This document shows positions 60,334 to 64,000 of a stretch of 64,000 nt of DNA, one piece after another; within the stretch, counting starts at the first letter, position 1, and the number at the start of each line of letters is the position of its first letter. The translations under genes and the position numbers were made by a program. The notes beneath the pieces were generated by a model. That model searched no databases. It was not told the DNA's origin and saw only the letters and a list, made by a program, of their open reading frames with translations. The stretch is from an uncultured Bacteroides sp. (GTDB taxonomy: Bacteria > Bacteroidota > Bacteroidia > Bacteroidales > Bacteroidaceae). The stretch is taken from contig NZ_CAJLKP010000007.1 of the NCBI RefSeq assembly GCF_905207245.1, forward strand, positions 1 to 64,000, read 5' to 3'.

Positions 60334-60388
60334 GAATAAAGCTAAAGGAGTCGGAAAACTCAATTTCCCGACTCCTTTAGCTTTATTC
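60334..60388. terminator. Bidirectional terminator
   Basis: A perfect 21-bp inverted repeat (60334-60354 with 60368-60388) lies between the convergent exporter operon and the S41 peptidase gene. The right arm overlaps the last bases of the peptidase gene, including its stop. It can terminate both strands, although the poly-T tails are short. Confidence 0.8.
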
Positions 60389-61828
60389 AGTAACTCTGTT
60401 TTTCAGATAATCCGGAGGTAGTAATACTCCGTTTGTACTGTGTCTTTCTATAGACTGGTAAACAGGTATGCGCATTCTTTCTTTTTGGGAACCAACAGTG
60501 CGAGAGGAGGGTGCTGTGCCCTTAATCACTTTTAATGCATAACTTAGCATATATTCGTCAGGATCACCTAAAGGAAGTAACTGATTGCTCTCGAATTCGT
60601 CAAGCGGGTAACTCGGATCGAGTCCTGCGCTATAATCGTTGCTTGCTCCTTCTTTATTTGTGATACGCATCACAATCGGTTGAATAGCCCATTCGTATTT
60701 CTTATCAGAATAATGAAGAGAACCTACGTTTTTACCTTCCGTGGTTTCACCGATAAGAATGATATTATCTTTTCCATAATAAGGCATCAATCCGTTTATT
60801 ACAGCTTCAGATGCGGAAGCAGTTGATGAACTTGTCAGAATGAACAGCCGATTCAACTTTAAATGTGTAGTTTCCCCCTCAGCATTGAATCTGATGTTAA
60901 AAGATTTACCTTTATTGTCTGTCTCTATCCCGAATATATCACTCTTATGACTCTCGTCCACTAATAAACTTGCAAGTATGGTTGCCGAACTTACGTAACC
61001 GCCACCATTGTAGCGTAAATCGAGTACGAATTCATCTACATTTTGTGAAGCAAACTCACCGAGAATCTCTTTCATTTCGTTATCATAAGCTTTGTCGTTA
61101 AAGCCATCCGGTCCTGTTGTAAAATGGTTATAAAGTAAATATCCAATCTTTTTGCCACCTGCATCCAGTGTTGTGTGACAATATAGCGGATTGTCTTCTA
61201 CTTTTCGGGAAGCAGATAATGCCACATTCTTCGTTTTACTTTCGTCTGAAAAATCTAACAGGATTGTTAATTCGATAGCCGGACCTTTGAGCAGTTGCGT
61301 AAAATTGTCCTGATTCAACTTGACACCATTAATGTGGCTTAGCCAATCTCCCCGTTTAAGTCCGGCTTCTTCTGCCGGACTGCCTGGTAAGACGTATAAC
61401 ACCCATGAACGATAATAGCCCAAAGGCTTATTATTTTTATCGACCATATTGAAAGTTACAAACTCCATACCGTATGTATCGTCCGAATCAATGCTGGTAC
61501 GTGTGTCAGGCACATAATCTTTGTTCTTTTCAATATAAGAATAGTAGTGATGTGTTCCATTACGTGTTTTCCCATCTTTCAAACTAAGTAGAGATTGAAA
61601 GAAGGTTTCTGGCTCAGCATTGAAATCCAGTTTACTCTCTTGAGGAATCTCACTATGCCATAAATAGTTTTCCCGCATAGTCTCTTCTATCCAATGATTT
61701 ACTGCCAGACCTTCTTTGGGAGGGTCAGGTGTTTCTCCGGAATCATCATCGGAACATGAGGTGAACAGGGTTGGGCTGCATAACAAACCTAACCAGGCGA
61801 TGATTGCATATAAAGATATTTTTTTCAT
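60383..61828 (-). CDS. S41-family (C-terminal processing type) peptidase lipoprotein
   Basis: 481 residues with a lipobox LFTSC (acylated Cys25) and an acidic linker. A PDZ-like domain is seen around YVLPGSPAEEAGLKRGDWLSHINGV (about residues 147-172), and the peptidase core has VLDLRYNGGGYVSSATILASLL, the nucleophile region LTSSSTASASEAVINGL (Ser before Ala-Ser-Glu) and the base lysine in LIGETTEGKNVGS. It is probably on the cell surface or periplasmic face of a membrane; its substrate is unknown. Convergent with the exporter operon. Confidence 0.88.
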   Translation of the reverse strand: MKKISLYAIIAWLGLLCSPTLFTSCSDDDSGETPDPPKEGLAVNHWIEETMRENYLWHSEIPQESKLDFNAEPETFFQSLLSLKDGKTRNGTHHYYSYIEKNKDYVPDTRTSIDSDDTYGMEFVTFNMVDKNNKPLGYYRSWVLYVLPGSPAEEAGLKRGDWLSHINGVKLNQDNFTQLLKGPAIELTILLDFSDESKTKNVALSASRKVEDNPLYCHTTLDAGGKKIGYLLYNHFTTGPDGFNDKAYDNEMKEILGEFASQNVDEFVLDLRYNGGGYVSSATILASLLVDESHKSDIFGIETDNKGKSFNIRFNAEGETTHLKLNRLFILTSSSTASASEAVINGLMPYYGKDNIILIGETTEGKNVGSLHYSDKKYEWAIQPIVMRITNKEGASNDYSAGLDPSYPLDEFESNQLLPLGDPDEYMLSYALKVIKGTAPSSRTVGSQKERMRIPVYQSIERHSTNGVLLPPDYLKNRVTE

Positions 61829-61958
61829 ATGTAATGTTTTATAATTAAGTAACTACAAACGAACGCAAAATTAGCCATATAAACAAGTAAAAAGATTAAT
61901 TTAATAGGATAATAGAATAATTTATTCTTGTTTATTGGCAATATATATAATGAGTAAT

Positions 61959-61988
61959 TTTGTATTATTGTTTTTTATCCTACTTTTG
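61959..61988 (+). promoter_or_regulatory. Promoter of the acyltransferase gene
   Basis: TTTG at 61959-61962 and TACTTTTG at 61981-61988, 18 bp apart, 30 bp before the ATG. The spacing is one base short of the usual range. Confidence 0.6.
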
Positions 61989-62017
61989 CAGGCAAATTTA
62001 AAATATCTGATACCTCA

Positions 62018-63160
62018 ATGAATACGCAGACAACTTATCTCGCTTCCAAGCCGCATTATGAAATCCTGGATGGATTGCGTGGTGTAGCAGCCGTTATGGT
62101 CGTAATCTTCCACCTTTTCGAAGCGCATGCGGGTGGCAGTCATCTCACGCAAATTATCAATCACGGTTATCTTGCCGTAGACTTTTTCTTTATGCTTTCA
62201 GGTTTTGTAATCGGTTATGCCTACGATGACCGTTGGAACCGGATGAGTATTGGCACTTTCTTTAAACGCCGTGTCATCCGTTTGCATCCTATGGTGATTA
62301 TAGGTAGCATCATCGGTGCTGTTTTCTTTTTCTTCCAGAAATCCCCCTGTTTTCCGAATATGGATAATGTTTCGGTCGGAACAGTTCTGATAATCATGCT
62401 CTATGGCTGTACGCTGCTTCCCCTTCCTTTGAAGTGGGACATTCGCGGATGGACGGAAATGCATCCGCTGAACGGGCCGGCATGGTCGCTCTATTATGAA
62501 TATATCGGCAATATACTATATGCTTTGTTTGTCCGTAAATTCAACAAGGTTGCTTTGTCCATCCTTGTTTTTTTGGCAGCCTGTGCCACTTTGCATCTCT
62601 GTCTTACTGCACCGAAAGGTGATATTGTAGGCGGGTGGGCTTTGAATTGGGAGCAACAATATGTAGGCTTTATCCGTTTGCTCTATCCGTTCTTTGCAGG
62701 CTTGTTGCTCTCACGCCTGGGCTGGCTCATACGGGTGAAAAAACGTGCATTCTGGTGGTGCAGTCTGATGATTGTAATAGTTCTTTCCGTTCCCCGTATT
62801 GGCGGTGAAGATGGTTTCTGGATGAACGGACTCTATGAGGCGCTTTGTATTATCTTTGTTTTTCCAATTATTGTTTCGATGGGAGCCGGTGGCAAAGTTA
62901 CGGGAAAGCGCTCTGTGGGTATCTGTAAGTTTTTGGGTGATATCTCATACCCCGTTTATATCACTCATTACCCACTGATATATACATACACAGCTTGGGC
63001 ATGTAACAATAATGCAACCATTACCGAAGGTCTTCCTTATATGATACTGACCTTTGTCGGAGCTTTCGTCCTTGCTTATGCCTGCCTGAAGCTTTATGAC
63101 GAACCGGTACGCAAATGGCTGACCAATCGTTTTCTGAAAGGAGCGCGTAAGGCCAAATAA
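62018..63160 (+). CDS. Acyltransferase family 3 membrane protein (OafA/YrhL type)
   Basis: 380 residues with about ten hydrophobic helices. ILDGLRGVAAVMVVIFHLFEAHAG at the N-terminus carries the family His, and MLSGFVIGYAYDDRW and NGPAWSLYYEY are further blocks. Such proteins transfer acetyl or other acyl groups to surface polysaccharides or other extracytoplasmic sugars. The substrate cannot be read from sequence; no glycan gene cluster is adjacent. Monocistronic. Confidence 0.9.
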   Translation: MNTQTTYLASKPHYEILDGLRGVAAVMVVIFHLFEAHAGGSHLTQIINHGYLAVDFFFMLSGFVIGYAYDDRWNRMSIGTFFKRRVIRLHPMVIIGSIIGAVFFFFQKSPCFPNMDNVSVGTVLIIMLYGCTLLPLPLKWDIRGWTEMHPLNGPAWSLYYEYIGNILYALFVRKFNKVALSILVFLAACATLHLCLTAPKGDIVGGWALNWEQQYVGFIRLLYPFFAGLLLSRLGWLIRVKKRAFWWCSLMIVIVLSVPRIGGEDGFWMNGLYEALCIIFVFPIIVSMGAGGKVTGKRSVGICKFLGDISYPVYITHYPLIYTYTAWACNNNATITEGLPYMILTFVGAFVLAYACLKLYDEPVRKWLTNRFLKGARKAK

Positions 63161-63174
63161 ATACATTCGGAGAT

Positions 63175-63217
63175 ATAAAAAGAAACGGGCAACTTCTCGC
63201 AAGAGAGGTTGCCCGTT
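63175..63217 (-). terminator. Terminator of the Hsp20 gene
   Basis: AACGGGCAACTTCTC (63184-63198) pairs with GAGAGGTTGCCCGTT (63203-63217) with a short loop. On the minus strand the stem is followed by a T-rich run (63175-63183), so it serves the Hsp20 gene; the plus side has no T-run. Confidence 0.75.
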
Positions 63218-63251
63218 CTGGTTAATTCATCCGTAGGGTTTATCGGAAACC

Positions 63252-63680
63252 TTATTTCACTTCAATAGACTTCTTGTTCTTCTGTTTTTCTTCGGCTGAG
63301 AACTTCGGCAGATTGATGTTCAGCACGCCATTTTCTACCTGTGCTGCAATCTTTTCCTTGTCCACATTGTCCGGCAATATCATGGTTTGTTGGAACTTAG
63401 AGTATGAGAATTCACGACGCAGATAGCGACCGTCTTTCTTTTCCTCCTTGTTTTCAGTCTTCTTTTCCATGCTGATAACCAGATTGTTGTCTTCGTCAAT
63501 ATGAACGTTGAAGTCATCTTTGGTCATCCCCGGAGCAGCCAATTCTACTTTGTATTCTTTTTCCGTTTCCATCACGTTGATAGCAGGAGCGGTTGCATTG
63601 GCTTTTTCCATCCATTCGTTATCAAAGAAATCATTGAAGATACTTGGTAACCAATTTTGAGTTCTTCTAACAGGCATCAT
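63252..63680 (-). CDS. Hsp20/alpha-crystallin family small heat-shock protein
   Basis: 142 residues: a short N-terminal arm, the alpha-crystallin domain (about 36-130; YKVELAAPGMTKDDFNVHIDEDNNLVIS, FQQTMILPDNVDKEKIAAQVENGVLNINLPK) and a C-terminal Lys-rich tail. These chaperones hold unfolding proteins in solution. The 240-bp region upstream has no clear CIRCE or sigma-32 type site, and I could not place a promoter with confidence. Confidence 0.93.
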   Translation of the reverse strand: MMPVRRTQNWLPSIFNDFFDNEWMEKANATAPAINVMETEKEYKVELAAPGMTKDDFNVHIDEDNNLVISMEKKTENKEEKKDGRYLRREFSYSKFQQTMILPDNVDKEKIAAQVENGVLNINLPKFSAEEKQKNKKSIEVK

Positions 63681-63920
63681 AATTTTAGTCTCCTATCCTT
63701 TAAGTTAAACATTCGGTTAGTTCTGAACTTCCGGTCCTAAACTGCTTTCAGGAACTATTTTTCAATCACTTCCCATGCGGTTTCTGAACCGTCGTTCACA
63801 AACATAATTGCAAAACGTGTGCCAATTGATTTTAGTTTCGCTGATTAACAAAATGTCACTAATATTCTGACAAAATTACTTGTTTTATGCCTTTTTGTAC
63901 GTCTATTATATAAAATTGCT

Positions 63921-64000
63921 TTATAACGCTACTAATTTGAAACGCATTCTCCAGCGTTTGGCTTCTTCGTTCCAGTCGTGGCTGATCACTTTGAAGGCTC
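63921..64000 (-). CDS. 3' end of an unidentified gene
   Basis: On the minus strand an open frame enters from the window edge and stops at TAA (63921-63923) after 25 residues ending RMRFKLVAL. The composition (HDWNEEAKRWRMRFKL) looks like a genuine protein C-terminus, but I cannot assign a family from so little. Confidence 0.4.
   Translation of the reverse strand, partial: AFKVISHDWNEEAKRWRMRFKLVAL

Noticed and set aside
63760..63807. Short minus-strand frame (about 15 codons) upstream of Hsp20, ending in VIEK
   Set aside because: Too short and without a start signal; could be a leader or remnant, but there is no regulatory codon run or hairpin to support it.

Overview
The window looks like a chromosomal segment of a Bacteroides species. 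The evidence is a set of promoter boxes of the Bacteroides TAnnTTTG type (some with an upstream TTTG), a trpBEGDCF gene order, type III glutamine synthetase, LL-diaminopimelate aminotransferase, a TorF-like porin beside glnB-amtB, and a fucR-fucI-fucA-fucK-mutarotase-fucP operon. The species cannot be named from the sequence alone. I saw no tRNA, rRNA, insertion sequence or CRISPR array. Most of the content is housekeeping metabolism.

Layout. Positions 1-6040 (minus strand) hold the trp operon behind a promoter, a 20-residue leader peptide with three adjacent Trp codons and a 22-bp terminator stem, a textbook attenuator. Positions 6143-8313 hold small and larger membrane proteins and an S37-type secreted peptidase. 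Positions 8593-15882 (minus) hold dapF, dapL, a TorF-like porin, glnB, amtB and glnN: lysine/cell-wall precursor synthesis followed by ammonium uptake and assimilation. Positions 16257-21428 (minus) hold a phosphodiesterase and a potABCD polyamine importer. Position 21717 starts an AAA-ATPase/nuclease-fold gene. Positions 23396-31421 (minus) hold asnB, gltD and gltB, a second nitrogen-assimilation block. Positions 31655-33547 are a patchy region with an outer-membrane-like protein, a truncated nucleotidyltransferase remnant and lspA, surrounded by repeats. Positions 33929-42396 (plus) hold glmS, a purF-type amidophosphoribosyltransferase, carA and carB, so nitrogen flows from glutamine to amino sugars, purines and pyrimidines. 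A RelB/YafQ-type toxin-antitoxin pair follows, then the L-fucose operon (43148-49894), a hybrid sensor kinase, an AraC regulator divergent from a five-gene TolC/HlyD/ABC exporter, an S41 peptidase lipoprotein, an acyltransferase, Hsp20, and the end of an unidentified gene.

The most unusual thing in the window is a dense set (about two dozen in 50 kb) of long palindromic elements built from short tandem words followed by the same words inverted. At least six arm families are present: TTGACAAGG, GAAGAATGAA, AATGCCACACTT, GTTACGAGCTAC, AAAATTGAAAATT and TGTCATNCTGAGC words, plus RTTGCCAM and TCTCCGTACC arrays. Several elements with different arms share the same central core (near CCTTGCGGCATGC...AGCGCAGC). 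They sit directly on or just after the stop codons of a dozen genes and in several cases supply the stop codon. Related copies lie in frame inside asnB, gltB (twice), carA and carB, adding roughly 15-45 residues each at interdomain linkers. I do not recognise a named family with this modular structure; it is the best candidate for an undescribed system here.
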